Positions 1-7,725 of a stretch of 36,123 bases of DNA are shown here, one piece after another. The notes beneath the pieces are model-generated. The model was given only the letters and a program-made list of their open reading frames with translations, was not told the DNA's origin and did no database searches. Position numbers and translations under genes: made by a program. The first letter of the stretch is position 1. The number at the start of each line of letters is the position of its first letter. The DNA is from Alphaproteobacteria bacterium (lineage in GTDB: Bacteria > Pseudomonadota > Alphaproteobacteria > Caulobacterales > Caulobacteraceae), in contig JAHJNW010000178.1 in NCBI GenBank assembly GCA_018820665.1, forward strand, positions 1 to 36,123, written 5' to 3'.

Positions 1-1
1 C

Positions 2-181
2 CTGTCGGGCCAGGCCGGCGCCATCCGCCACGGCCTGTCGCACGCCCTGACCCACTATGAGCCGGCGCTGCGCCCGGTCCTGAAGCCGCACGGCTTCCTG
101 ACCCGCGACAGCCGCGTCGTCGAGCGCAAGAAGTACGGCCGCGCCAAGGCCCGCAAGTCCTTCCAGTTCTCGAAGCGCTAG
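2..181 (+). CDS. rpsI: 30S ribosomal protein S9 (C-terminal part, 5' end outside window)
   Basis: The last 59 codons of ribosomal protein S9 of the small subunit are present; the start lies before the window. The visible part has the S9 signature [15 protein letters not shown] and the very basic C-terminal tail ending in KSFQFSKR, which in S9 reaches into the P-site tRNA region of the ribosome. The family is usually about 130-160 residues, so roughly half is missing here. It is followed by a strong intrinsic terminator and, further on, by argC, an order common in alphaproteobacteria. rplM would be expected just upstream, outside the window. Confidence 0.97.
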   Translation: MSGQAGAIRHGLSHALTHYEPALRPVLKPHGFLTRDSRVVERKKYGRAKARKSFQFSKR

Positions 182-208
182 TCGCCACCGCGACTTGGTT
201 TACAAGAG

Positions 209-240
209 GCGCTCCGGGGAAACCCGGGGCGCTTTTTTTT
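209..240 (+). terminator. Intrinsic terminator after rpsI
   Basis: A 10-bp stem (209-218 with 223-232, one G-T wobble) closes a GAAA loop and is followed directly by eight T residues (233-240). It lies 27 bases after the rpsI stop and should end the rplM-rpsI transcript. It is the only textbook intrinsic terminator I can support in the window. Confidence 0.95.
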
Positions 241-270
241 GGCTGGGAATCGAGGCGATCAACCGATGCG

Positions 271-516
271 TTGGCAGGATTGGGGTCTTTGATTATTGGA
301 GCATTCGCAGCTTGGACGAGCGCTAGAGACATGACCGCGGCATGGCGCGCGCAATGTTTCAAGAAAAGCCCTGTCCAGATGTGGGATGTCTCTAGAAAGG
401 AAAAGCCTGCCACGTTTTGGTTCCTGATCGGGGGCCACCTCGCGATGGTCATGGCAGGCGTCTGGCTCGCCACCTGGAAGGGGGCAGTCGCGCTGACTGC
501 TCTGGGGTTTCAATGA
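271..516 (+). CDS. Small hypothetical membrane protein
   Basis: I do not recognise this gene. The frame encodes 81 residues from a TTG start, with two hydrophobic stretches (about residues 2-17 and 47-66) separated by a charged section containing KSPVQMW and KEKPATFWF. That pattern looks like a two-helix inner-membrane protein. It has many A/T-ending codons and is clearly less GC-rich than the surrounding genes, so it may be acquired or weakly expressed. It sits between the rpsI terminator and a palindromic repeat, so it would need its own promoter, and none is obvious. The start is uncertain: an ATG at 266 is in another frame and stops at once. It could be a chance ORF, but the amphipathic layout argues for a real gene. 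Confidence 0.5.
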   Translation: MAGLGSLIIGAFAAWTSARDMTAAWRAQCFKKSPVQMWDVSRKEKPATFWFLIGGHLAMVMAGVWLATWKGAVALTALGFQ

Positions 517-531
517 CCGCCTCAATCCTGT

Positions 532-714
532 CCTTCTCCCGATGGGAGAAGGTGGCGCGCAGCGCCGGATGAGGGTCGGCTGTCGCAGTCGGCGTAAGCC
601 GAGGCCCGGTCCGCGCGGCGGCTGACGCCGACGGACACAGACGACCCACACCCTTTCGCGCAAGGGCGATCGCTTCGCTCTCGCGCGCTCAAGCCCTCTC
701 CCACCGGGAGAGGG
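532..714. repeat. Palindromic REP-like intergenic repeat
   Basis: The gap between the small ORF and argC is filled by nested inverted repeats. Two perfect 9-bp hairpins with 3-base loops sit at the ends: 532-540/544-552 (CCTTCTCCC type) and 694-702/706-714 (CCCTCTCCC type). A 5-bp hairpin lies at 554-558/562-566. A central pair of 14-base arms (588-601 and 619-632, one mismatch) surrounds a 17-base loop. Repeats of this CCTCTCCC...GGGAGAGG kind are scattered between genes of many alphaproteobacteria. When read as protein they give the spurious PSPLPVGEG string, which explains the reverse-strand ORFs here. There is no transposase nearby, so it is best seen as a non-autonomous repeat or folded RNA leader upstream of argC. 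Confidence 0.85.
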
Positions 715-726
715 GACGGAGTTGGA

Positions 727-1659
727 ATGATGCGTACGGTTTTCATTGACGGCGAAGCGGGCACCACCGGGCTGGACGTGCTGCGACGGCTGGAGGCGCG
801 GGATGATCTGGAGATCATCGCCCTGGGTGACCGGCGGCGCGACGTGGCGGCGCGGCGCGAGGCGCTGAACGCGGCCGACGCCGTGATCCTGTGCCTGCCC
901 GATGACGCGGCGAAGGAAGCCGTGGCGATGATCGACAACCCGGCGGTGCGGGTGATCGACGCCTCGACGGCGTACCGGGTCGATCCGGCCTGGACCTATG
1001 GCTTCGCCGAGATGGCGCCGGGGCAGGCGGAGAAGATCGCCAAGGCGACGCGGGTGTCGAACCCCGGCTGCTATCCGACGGGGTTCATCGGCCTGGTGCG
1101 GCCGCTGGTCAGCGCCGGGATCATTCCGGCCGGGTGGCCGGTCACGGTCAACGCGGTGTCCGGATATTCGGGCGGCGGCAAGGCGATGATCGCGGAGTTC
1201 GAAGCCGGCGGGGCCGGGGCCTTCCGCGCCTATGGCCTGTCGCTGAAGCACAAGCATGTGCCGGAGATGACACGGCATACGGGGCTGGAGCGGCCGGTGC
1301 TGTTCGCGCCGGCGGTGGCGGCCTACCGGCAGGGGATGCTGGTCGAGGTTCCGCTGCAGCTGGCGGCCCTGCCGGGGTCGCCCTCGGTCGAGGTGGTGCA
1401 CGGCGCGCTGGCCGAGGCCTATGCCGGGGCGCGCTTCGTCGAGGTCGCCGAGCTGGAGGAGACAGAGGCCATGACAGGGATCGATCCGGAGGGGCTGAAC
1501 GGGACCAACACCATGCGTCTGCATGTGTTCGGCGACCGGGCGGGCGAGCAGGTCCGGCTGGTCGCCCTGCTGGACAATCTCGGCAAGGGGGCGTCGGGCG
1601 CGGCGGTGCAGAACCTGAACCTGATGCTGGGTCTGGACGAGAGAGCGGGGCTCACCTGA
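727..1659 (+). CDS. argC: N-acetyl-gamma-glutamyl-phosphate reductase (short type 2 form)
   Basis: ArgC reduces N-acetylglutamyl phosphate to the semialdehyde with NADPH, the third step of arginine synthesis in the cytoplasm. The protein has 310 residues, which fits the shorter type 2 ArgC class (about 310) rather than the 340-residue class. The N-terminal nucleotide-binding motif FIDGEAGTTGL starts at residue 6. The active-site cysteine is C115 in SNPGCYPTGF, and HKHVPEM (around residue 175) is the conserved histidine region. ATG 727 follows a purine-rich GGACGGAGTTGGA; ATG 730 is an equally possible start. The 3' end overlaps the convergent OmpA-domain gene by 8 bases. A position behind rpsI is typical for alphaproteobacteria. 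Confidence 0.96.
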   Translation: MMRTVFIDGEAGTTGLDVLRRLEARDDLEIIALGDRRRDVAARREALNAADAVILCLPDDAAKEAVAMIDNPAVRVIDASTAYRVDPAWTYGFAEMAPGQAEKIAKATRVSNPGCYPTGFIGLVRPLVSAGIIPAGWPVTVNAVSGYSGGGKAMIAEFEAGGAGAFRAYGLSLKHKHVPEMTRHTGLERPVLFAPAVAAYRQGMLVEVPLQLAALPGSPSVEVVHGALAEAYAGARFVEVAELEETEAMTGIDPEGLNGTNTMRLHVFGDRAGEQVRLVALLDNLGKGASGAAVQNLNLMLGLDERAGLT

Positions 1660-2056
1660 CCCCGGAACTGATATCCACCCAGACGTACCGGTTCAGCGGT
1701 TCGGCGACCCCGTCCGCGGTCGGGCGCGCGGGCCGGTTCTCGCCGAGCGCCTCGATGCGAATGATCGCGGGCGGCACGCCCTCCGCCGCAAGCCGGTCGG
1801 CGATCACCTGTCCCCGGGCGCGGGCCAGGGCCAGATTGGCGTCCACGCTCCCGACGGTGTCGGTGTGGGCCTGGATGATCACCTCGCTGACATCCGGCCG
1901 GAGCGCGTATTCGACGATGACCTCGAAATTGCGCCGGTTCAGCGGGCGCGGGGTGGTTGAACCGGAGTCGAAATAGAGGATCGGCTCGATGATCGTCATC
2001 GATGGCGGCGGCGTCTGGAGCAATGCGCCGGCGAGAAGGAGGGCGACCGGGGTCAT
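1652..2056 (-). CDS. Exported OmpA-domain (peptidoglycan-binding) protein
   Basis: This encodes a small periplasmic or outer-membrane-associated protein made almost only of an OmpA C-terminal domain, which binds peptidoglycan non-covalently. I start it at the ATG at 2056, which gives 134 residues opening with a short hydrophobic export signal (MTPVALLLAGALLQT). A longer reading to 2251 would run through the divergent msrB gene and lacks a signal. Domain residues about 20-128: ILYFDSGS, then IQAHTDTVGS with the diaminopimelate-binding aspartate D66, then ALARARGQVIADRL with the arginine R81, and near the end LNRYVWVDI. There is no beta-barrel. It is divergent from msrB with a 67-base gap and convergent with argC. 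Confidence 0.88.
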   Translation of the reverse strand: MTPVALLLAGALLQTPPPSMTIIEPILYFDSGSTTPRPLNRRNFEVIVEYALRPDVSEVIIQAHTDTVGSVDANLALARARGQVIADRLAAEGVPPAIIRIEALGENRPARPTADGVAEPLNRYVWVDISSGVR

Positions 2057-2123
2057 GGCGGCCAGTCTGCCATCAATGCGAGGGGGTTGAAACCGCCGGC
2101 GCGTTCCCGACGTATCAAGGGTC

Positions 2124-2621
2124 ATGACCCACGCCCTTTCCCGCCGCCATCTGTTGTTGACCGCCGGCGCGGTCGCCGTCAGCGGCTGTTCGCCCGGCCC
2201 CGCCGACGCCTCCGAGCGGCAGTACGCCAACTCGCCGTTCCGGCGCATCACCGACGCCCAGTGGCGGGCGCGCCTGCCCCGCGCCAGCTATGACGTGCTG
2301 CGGCGCGAGGCGACCGAGCGGCCGTACACCAGCCCGCTGAACGAAGAGAGCCGGACCGGGACCTATGTCTGCCGCGGCTGCGACCTGCCGCTGTTCCGCT
2401 CGCAATGGAAGTTCGAGAGCGGCACCGGCTGGCCCAGCTTCTACGAGGTCATCGCCGCCAATATCGGCACCAAGACCGACTTCGGCATCGGCATTCCGCG
2501 CACCGAGTATCACTGCGCCCGCTGCCTCGGGCATCAGGGTCATCTGTTCATGGACGGGCCGAGGCCGACCGGAAAACGCTATTGCAACAACGGCGTGGCG
2601 CTGACTTTCAAGGCTGCGTGA
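2124..2621 (+). CDS. msrB: Peptide-methionine (R)-S-oxide reductase, Tat-type lipoprotein
   Basis: MsrB reduces the R form of methionine sulfoxide in damaged proteins. The 165-residue product has a full MsrB domain (about residues 38-163). Zinc ligands are CRGC (C83, C86) and CARC (C131, C134), SGTGWPSF is at 99-106, and the catalytic cysteine is C154 in RYCNNGVAL. The N-terminus is unusual: SRRHLLLTAG looks like a twin-arginine signal and is followed by a lipobox ending at C22 (VSGC). The enzyme is therefore predicted to be exported folded and lipid-anchored, protecting envelope proteins. Its electron donor is not in the window. It overlaps the 3' end of the convergent serine hydrolase gene by 14 bases. 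Confidence 0.93.
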   Translation: MTHALSRRHLLLTAGAVAVSGCSPGPADASERQYANSPFRRITDAQWRARLPRASYDVLRREATERPYTSPLNEESRTGTYVCRGCDLPLFRSQWKFESGTGWPSFYEVIAANIGTKTDFGIGIPRTEYHCARCLGHQGHLFMDGPRPTGKRYCNNGVALTFKAA

Positions 2622-3765
2622 CCGCCGGCGCCGCATCGACGGCGGCGACGATGCGGGCGACGAAGGCCTCGCGGGCGGCGCTGTGGGCGCGGCCGGTGGC
2701 GTTCGGCCAGGCCGACAGCAGGACGATGACCAGACGGCGCTCGGGGTCGACGCGGATCATCTGGCCGAAGATGCCATAGGCGGCGAAGACGCCGCTGTCC
2801 TCGGTCCACCACTGGTAGCCATAGCCTTCGCCGGGCTCGCCGGTTTCGGCCTGTTTGACCCCGGCCTCGGCGAACCAGCCGTCGGGGACGATCCGGGTTC
2901 CGCCGAGTTCGCCGCCTTCCAGCGCCATCAGCCCGATCCGGCCCCAGTCGCGCAGCGCAGCCGAGACGCAGCAGCCGCCCATTTCGCGACCGGCCTGATC
3001 GAGGGCCCATAGAGCGTCAGCCTCCATGCCGGCGCGCGACCAGATGCGGTCGGCCAGCAGGTCCGCCAGCGGGCGGCCCTCGGCGGCGGCGACGAGGCTG
3101 CCGACCAGATTGGTCTCGCCGGTGGAATAGTTCCAGGTCGTGCCCGGTTCGGCGGCGCGGGGCAGGCGTTTCATATAGGCGACGACGGCGTCCTCGCCGG
3201 GCCCGACCGGTTCGGACAGGAAGCGGGCGACGTCCGAATTGGGATCGGTGTAGCTCTCGTCCCAGCGCACGCCCGAGGTCATGGTCAGCAGCTGGCGGAC
3301 GGTGACGCCGTCATAGCCGCCGCCGGCCAGGTCGGGGAGGTAGCGGGTGACCGGATCCTCCAGCGAGCCGATGGCGCCGTCGGCGAGGGCCGCCCCGACG
3401 AGGGTCGAGGTCAGGCTCTTGGTCATCGAGAAGGACGCCCAGCGGTCCGATGGGCCGATGCCGAGGCCGTAGCGCTCGAGCCGGACCTGGCCGTCCTGGA
3501 TGACCAGAACGCCGGCGACCCGCTGGGCCTGCATATAGTCGGTCGGATCAACCGCCAGCGGCTCGCCCGCGGGCAGGTCGCGGACCGGGCCGTCGCCGCG
3601 ACTGACCGCGGCATGGGGCATGACGGTCTGCATCTGCCGGAAGGCCTGCTCGCGGCGCTCGGGCGGCCAGAACAGGACGCCGGGGTCGTCCTGGGCGGAC
3701 GTCGGGGCAGCGGCGAGGCCGGACAGCAGCAGGGCGACGGCGAGACAGGCGCGGAGGTGGGTCAT
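2608..3765 (-). CDS. Exported serine hydrolase, beta-lactamase / 6-aminohexanoate-dimer hydrolase-like family
   Basis: The 385-residue product has a Sec signal peptide (about 1-24, ending PTSAQ) and a serine beta-lactamase-like fold of the class C / esterase / 6-aminohexanoate-dimer hydrolase type. The catalytic SxxK motif is S113-M-T-K116. The tyrosine motif is Y213-S-T in WNYSTGETN. QLLTMTSGVRW, the segment after SxxK, is typical of the family. It probably cleaves an ester or amide in the periplasm; the real substrate cannot be read from the sequence, and a true penicillin-degrading role is unlikely. It lies 55 bases downstream of the membrane protein gene that follows phaC, so it may be the third gene of that transcript. 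Confidence 0.9.
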   Translation of the reverse strand: MTHLRACLAVALLLSGLAAAPTSAQDDPGVLFWPPERREQAFRQMQTVMPHAAVSRGDGPVRDLPAGEPLAVDPTDYMQAQRVAGVLVIQDGQVRLERYGLGIGPSDRWASFSMTKSLTSTLVGAALADGAIGSLEDPVTRYLPDLAGGGYDGVTVRQLLTMTSGVRWDESYTDPNSDVARFLSEPVGPGEDAVVAYMKRLPRAAEPGTTWNYSTGETNLVGSLVAAAEGRPLADLLADRIWSRAGMEADALWALDQAGREMGGCCVSAALRDWGRIGLMALEGGELGGTRIVPDGWFAEAGVKQAETGEPGEGYGYQWWTEDSGVFAAYGIFGQMIRVDPERRLVIVLLSAWPNATGRAHSAAREAFVARIVAAVDAAPAVTQP

Positions 3766-3820
3766 GACCGGCAGGCTTAGCAGCGACGGGTTCGCCGCTC
3801 CACCGGTCAGGCCGATCCGG

Positions 3821-4201
3821 TCACTCGCGCCGCCGGGCCTTGAGCGCCGATTCGATGGCGGCGCCGGTCCAGACGGCGGCGATGATGACCAGCAGGGAGT
3901 AGTCGTGGCCCGGCCACAACACCGGCACGGCGGCGGCGAAGATGACCCCCAGCGGGAAAAGGGCGGCCCAGACCGCCGTGCCGGGCGCGTCGGGGTAGAT
4001 CATCGGCGGACGCGGGGTGATGCGCATCATCTTCAGCAGCATCGGGTTCAGCAGCACGAAGCCGACGGTGCAGGCGATCGCCAGCAAGGTGTTACGCAGG
4101 AGCTGGAAGGTAGCGCCATAGACGCTGCTGGTCACCACGACGAGCACAAGGGCGAGGGTGGTGGACAGGGCCAGCAGCAGATTGGGTTCGAAACGCTTCA
4201 A
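3821..4201 (-). CDS. Small polytopic membrane protein coupled to phaC
   Basis: I do not recognise a named family. I start this gene at the TTG at 4201, giving 126 residues that begin KRFEPNLLL after the initiator. The TTG overlaps the phaC stop as TTGA, and GAAGGTGAAG lies just before it as a ribosome binding site, so translation is probably coupled to phaC. The longer ATG frame begins inside phaC and is unlikely. Four hydrophobic segments (about 7-27, 33-57, 75-96, 100-119) suggest an inner-membrane protein with a basic C-terminus (KARRRE). The loop RITPRPPMIYP lies between helices 2 and 3. Its role may be linked to polyhydroxyalkanoate metabolism by position only. Confidence 0.78.
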   Translation of the reverse strand: MKRFEPNLLLALSTTLALVLVVVTSSVYGATFQLLRNTLLAIACTVGFVLLNPMLLKMMRITPRPPMIYPDAPGTAVWAALFPLGVIFAAAVPVLWPGHDYSLLVIIAAVWTGAAIESALKARRRE

Positions 4202-6174
4202 GACTTCACCTTCACATAGGACCCCGGCGCCGGCTCGAGCGCGGGCAGGGGGCCTTTTTTGGGATCGCGGGCCGGAACCCAGTCGCCGGACAGGGCGTGC
4301 AGCCAGTCGGCCCAGTGATTCCACCAGCTGCCCGGATGCTCTTCGGCCTTCGCCTGCCATTCGCCAAGGGTCGCGGGCAGGGCGGGGTTGATCCAGTGCT
4401 GGTATTTCTCAGCCGCGGGCGGATTGACCACCCCGGCGATATGGCCCGAGCCGGCCAGGGTCAGGGTCACGTCGGCGCCGGTGAAGGCGCGGGCCGAGCG
4501 GTAGACCGAGTTCATCGGCGCGATGTGGTCCTCGCGGCTGGCCTGGAAATAGAGCGGGATGGTCACCTTCGACAGGTCGACCTTGACGCCGCCGATCTCG
4601 AACTCGCCCTGCGACAGGGCGTTGCGGCCGTACATCGAGCGCAGATAGTCCATGTGCAGGGCCTTGGGCATGCGGGTCTGGTCGGCGTTCCAGAACAGCA
4701 GGTCGAAGGCGGGCGGATCCTTGCCCATCAGATAGTTGCTGACGAAGAAGGACCAGATCAGGTCGTTGGCGCGCAGGGCGTTGAAGGTCTCGGCCATGGC
4801 CGCGCCGGGCAGGACGCCGCCGGCGGCGTCCATCTGCTGCTCGATCTCGTTGAGCCAGTGCTCGTCGGTGAACAGCAGCAGGTCGCCGGCCTCGGCGAAG
4901 TCGTGCTGGGCGGCGAAGAAGGTGTTGGCGCTGACGCGGTCGTCCTTCTTGGCGGCCATGTGGGCGAGGGCCGCGCCCATGAGGGTGCCGCCGATGCAGT
5001 AGCCGACGGTGTTGATGTGCTCCGCCTTCGACTGCTCCAGCGCCTTTTCGATGGCGCGGTATATCCCTTTTTCGAGGTAGTCGTCGAAACCGTAGCCGGC
5101 CTTGTCGACGTCGGGATTGACCCAGGAACAGACGAAGACGGTGAAGCCCTGGGCTGACAGCCAGCGGATCATCGAGTTTTCCGGCTGCAGGTCGAGGATA
5201 TAGAATTTGTTGATCCACGGCGGGAAGATCAGCAGCGGGATGGCGCGCTGTTTCTCGGTGGCGGGGTCGAACTGGATCAGTTCGAACAGTTCGTCGCGCC
5301 AGACCACCTGGCCCGGAGCGGTGGCGACGTTCTCGCCGACGACGAATTTGCCGTAGTCGGCCTGGCTGATCTTCAGCTTGCCGGCGCCGCGCTCCATGTC
5401 GGCGGCGAAATTCTGCATCCCCTTGACCAGCGATTCGCCGTTGCTCTCGGCCAGGGCCTTGAGGGCGGCGGGGTTGGAGGCGAGGAAGTTGGACGGGGAG
5501 AAGGCGTCGGTCAGGAGCTTGGTGAAGAATTCAGCCCGGCGCTTGGTGCGCGGATCGACGTCCTCGACGCTGGAGACGAGGCCGTTCATCCAGTCGGCGG
5601 TGACCAGATAGGACTGGCGCATGACGTCGAACATCGGGTTCTCGGACCAGGCCGGGTCCTTGAACCGCTTGTCCTTCGAGGGCGTGGCGGGAACGTCCTC
5701 TCCGGCGGCGCGGCGGGTCGTCGAGGCCCACAGGTCCATATAGCGATTGAACAGATCGGCCTGGGCGGCGAACAGCTTGTCGGGCCGGGAGGCGAGGCCG
5801 GTCATCACCTGACTCATCGCCGGGCCGATGTTGAACGGGTCGGGCGACAGGGCGGCGGGGCGGTCGGCCTGGGACAGGGCCGCCTCGGCGATGGCGGCTT
5901 GGGCGGTCATGGCGGCCTTGGCGAGGTTCATCGACAGGGCCTCGAGCATCTGGCGCTGATCGGCGCCGGGCAGCGGGAAGGCGGCCTCGGGCGTCGCCGG
6001 CGACCGGGGCGCGGAGCCGGGTTGTGCGGCGGGCGCGGGCTGTTCCGGCGCGGCCTTGGGTTTGGCCGCGCGCGGCCGCGGCGGCTTGGCCGAGGTCGGC
6101 CGGCCGGACTTGCGCGGCTTCGGCGCGGCGGCCGATTCCGGGGCGGTGGTCGGGGCGGTCGGACGCTTGGCCAT
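4198..6174 (-). CDS. phaC: Class I poly(R)-hydroxyalkanoic acid synthase
   Basis: PhaC polymerises (R)-3-hydroxyacyl-CoA, typically 3-hydroxybutyryl-CoA, into storage polyester at the surface of cytoplasmic granules. I start it at the ATG at 6174 (MAKRPTAP), which has GGAG upstream; a start at 6246 would add 24 residues and crowd the divergent gene. This gives 658 residues, a little long for class I. The extra length is an N-terminal Ala/Pro/Lys-rich tail (about 1-65). The lipase-like box GYCIGG carries the catalytic cysteine C393. The other triad members are D549 (SREDHIAP) and H578 (GSGHIAGV). PPWINKFYILDL is the conserved region before the box. Granule-binding and depolymerase genes are not in the window. 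Confidence 0.96.
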   Translation of the reverse strand: MAKRPTAPTTAPESAAAPKPRKSGRPTSAKPPRPRAAKPKAAPEQPAPAAQPGSAPRSPATPEAAFPLPGADQRQMLEALSMNLAKAAMTAQAAIAEAALSQADRPAALSPDPFNIGPAMSQVMTGLASRPDKLFAAQADLFNRYMDLWASTTRRAAGEDVPATPSKDKRFKDPAWSENPMFDVMRQSYLVTADWMNGLVSSVEDVDPRTKRRAEFFTKLLTDAFSPSNFLASNPAALKALAESNGESLVKGMQNFAADMERGAGKLKISQADYGKFVVGENVATAPGQVVWRDELFELIQFDPATEKQRAIPLLIFPPWINKFYILDLQPENSMIRWLSAQGFTVFVCSWVNPDVDKAGYGFDDYLEKGIYRAIEKALEQSKAEHINTVGYCIGGTLMGAALAHMAAKKDDRVSANTFFAAQHDFAEAGDLLLFTDEHWLNEIEQQMDAAGGVLPGAAMAETFNALRANDLIWSFFVSNYLMGKDPPAFDLLFWNADQTRMPKALHMDYLRSMYGRNALSQGEFEIGGVKVDLSKVTIPLYFQASREDHIAPMNSVYRSARAFTGADVTLTLAGSGHIAGVVNPPAAEKYQHWINPALPATLGEWQAKAEEHPGSWWNHWADWLHALSGDWVPARDPKKGPLPALEPAPGSYVKVKS

Positions 6175-6251
6175 GGGGTTAGGCTCCGGAAGGACGTCAG
6201 GATCGGTCGCAAGGGCTGCCGTCGCCCTTCCGCCGGTGGCGATCATGGCAT

Positions 6252-6707
6252 ATGACCGCCCCTGACATGAACGCGCCGATCCGGAAATTCGCAGCGGTCC
6301 TCGCCGTCGCCGTCGCTGCGGCCGGTCTGACGGCCTGCGTCGGGGCGTTCAACCCCGAAACGGACCCGACGTCGCCGGTCGCGCCGCGGGTTCAGGCGCT
6401 GGTCGATGCGAATCGCCACTATCCCCGCTGGGCCGACTTTCCGAAGGCGACCGAGCCGCCGGAACCGGCGCTGATCGCCGGGCGGGTGGCGACGCTGGCG
6501 ACGTCAGGCGAGGATCTGGACGCCGCCGCGGCGCGGCTGGAATGGTCGGCCTCCGGGGACCCGGTCGCCTTCGCCGAAGCGGTGCGCGCCCGGGTCGCCG
6601 CGGTCACTGTCGCTCCGGTGACGCAGGAAACCGCCGCCGAGATCGAGGAATACGCCCGCCGCATTCGCGAGCGGGGGCGCGCCCCGCCGCCGCTCCCGCG
6701 CCGCTAA
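6252..6707 (+). CDS. Small putative lipoprotein of unknown function
   Basis: I do not recognise the family. The 151-residue product starts with a basic and hydrophobic signal (KFAAVLAVAVAAAG) followed by a lipobox LTAC with C29, so it is predicted to be a lipoprotein. The mature part has a conserved-looking HYPRWADFPKATEPPEP segment (about 56-73) and an alpha-helical, Ala/Glu/Arg-rich C-terminal half ending in a Pro/Arg tail. ATG 6252 and ATG 6267 are both possible starts; neither has a strong ribosome binding site. It is divergent from phaC and lies 61 bases before glpX, so it may be co-transcribed with glpX-recJ. Confidence 0.75.
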   Translation: MTAPDMNAPIRKFAAVLAVAVAAAGLTACVGAFNPETDPTSPVAPRVQALVDANRHYPRWADFPKATEPPEPALIAGRVATLATSGEDLDAAAARLEWSASGDPVAFAEAVRARVAAVTVAPVTQETAAEIEEYARRIRERGRAPPPLPRR

Positions 6708-6713
6708 CCCACA

Positions 6714-6739
6714 GATTCGGTCGCCGGGACGAAAGAATC
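6714..6739. promoter_or_regulatory. Pair of GANTC (CcrM-type) sites upstream of glpX
   Basis: GATTC at 6714-6718 and GAATC at 6735-6739 lie 16 bases apart in the 61-base gap before glpX. In Caulobacterales, GANTC is the target of the cell-cycle methyltransferase CcrM, and methylation state can change promoter activity. The second site runs into a 10-base perfect palindrome ATCCCGGGAT (6737-6746). A regulatory role is inference only. Confidence 0.35.
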
Positions 6740-6768
6740 CCGGGATCATCGTCCTCAGGAGAACGCCT

Positions 6769-7725
6769 ATGGCCGCCACGGCCCCCTATGCATCTACGCT
6801 CGCCGCCGACGCCGCGCGGGTCGCCGAACTGGCCGCCATCGCCAGCTACGCCCAGATCGGCCGCGGCGACGAAAAGGCGGCCGACCAGCTGGCCGTCGAC
6901 GCCATGCGGACGGCGCTGAACGCGCTGGATATCGACGGCAAGATCGTTATCGGCGAGGGCGAGCGGGACGAGGCGCCGATGCTGTACATCGGCGAGAAGG
7001 TCGGCACCGGAAAGGGCCCGGCCATCGACATCGCCCTCGACCCGCTGGAAGGCACCACCCTTACGGCCAAGGCCATGGCCAACGCCCTGACCGTGCTGGC
7101 CATGTCGCCCGGCGGCGGCATGCTGCACGCGCCCGACACCTATATGGACAAGATCGCCATCGGCCCGGGGTTCGCCCCGGGCACGGTCGATCTGGACATG
7201 AGCCCGCAGGACAATGTCCGCTCGCTGGCCTCGGCCAAGGGGGTCGATCCGCGCGACATCACCGTCTGCGTCATGGACCGGCCGCGCCACGCCGAGCTGA
7301 TCGCCGCCCTGCGCGAGGTTGGGGCCCGCGTGCTGCTGATCACCGACGGCGACGTGGCCGGGGTGATCCATACGGCCGAGCCGGAGACGGGCATCGACCT
7401 GTACCTCGGCTCGGGCGGAGCCCCGGAAGGGGTGCTGGCGGCCAGCGCGCTGAAATGCGTCGGCGGCCATTTCCAGGGCCGGCTGATCTTCCGCAACGAC
7501 GATGAGCGGGAGCGGGCGCGCAAGACAGGCGTCACCGATTTCGACCGCAAATACGATCTGCACGAACTGGTGTCGAAGGACGCCATCTTCGCCGCCACGG
7601 GCGTGACCAAGGGCGCCATGCTGGACGGGGTCAAGGTCGCCAACGGCTTCGTCTCGACGCATACGCTGGTGATGGATTCCTCGACGCGCACGGTTCAGCG
7701 CATCCGCACGATCCGGCCGCTCTGA
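6769..7725 (+). CDS. glpX: Class II fructose-1,6-bisphosphatase
   Basis: GlpX removes the 1-phosphate from fructose 1,6-bisphosphate in gluconeogenesis; some members also act on sedoheptulose bisphosphate. The 318-residue length is normal. Lithium-sensitive phosphatase motifs are visible: GRGDEKAAD near residue 31, IGEGERDEAPML at 61-72 and ALDPLEGTTLTAK at 89-101, which hold the metal-binding acidic residues. LGSGGAPEGVLAA around 223 fits the substrate pocket. ATG 6769 has a good AGGAG seven bases upstream. Its stop overlaps the recJ start as TGATG, so the two are translationally coupled. The product is cytoplasmic. Confidence 0.96.
   Translation: MAATAPYASTLAADAARVAELAAIASYAQIGRGDEKAADQLAVDAMRTALNALDIDGKIVIGEGERDEAPMLYIGEKVGTGKGPAIDIALDPLEGTTLTAKAMANALTVLAMSPGGGMLHAPDTYMDKIAIGPGFAPGTVDLDMSPQDNVRSLASAKGVDPRDITVCVMDRPRHAELIAALREVGARVLLITDGDVAGVIHTAEPETGIDLYLGSGGAPEGVLAASALKCVGGHFQGRLIFRNDDERERARKTGVTDFDRKYDLHELVSKDAIFAATGVTKGAMLDGVKVANGFVSTHTLVMDSSTRTVQRIRTIRPL

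Noticed and set aside
259..1524. A 421-residue reverse-strand reading frame over argC and the repeat
   Set aside because: It is antisense to the clearly recognised argC, is extremely rich in Arg/Pro/Gly/His, and includes the repeat-derived PSPGGRGL string. It is a high-GC shadow.
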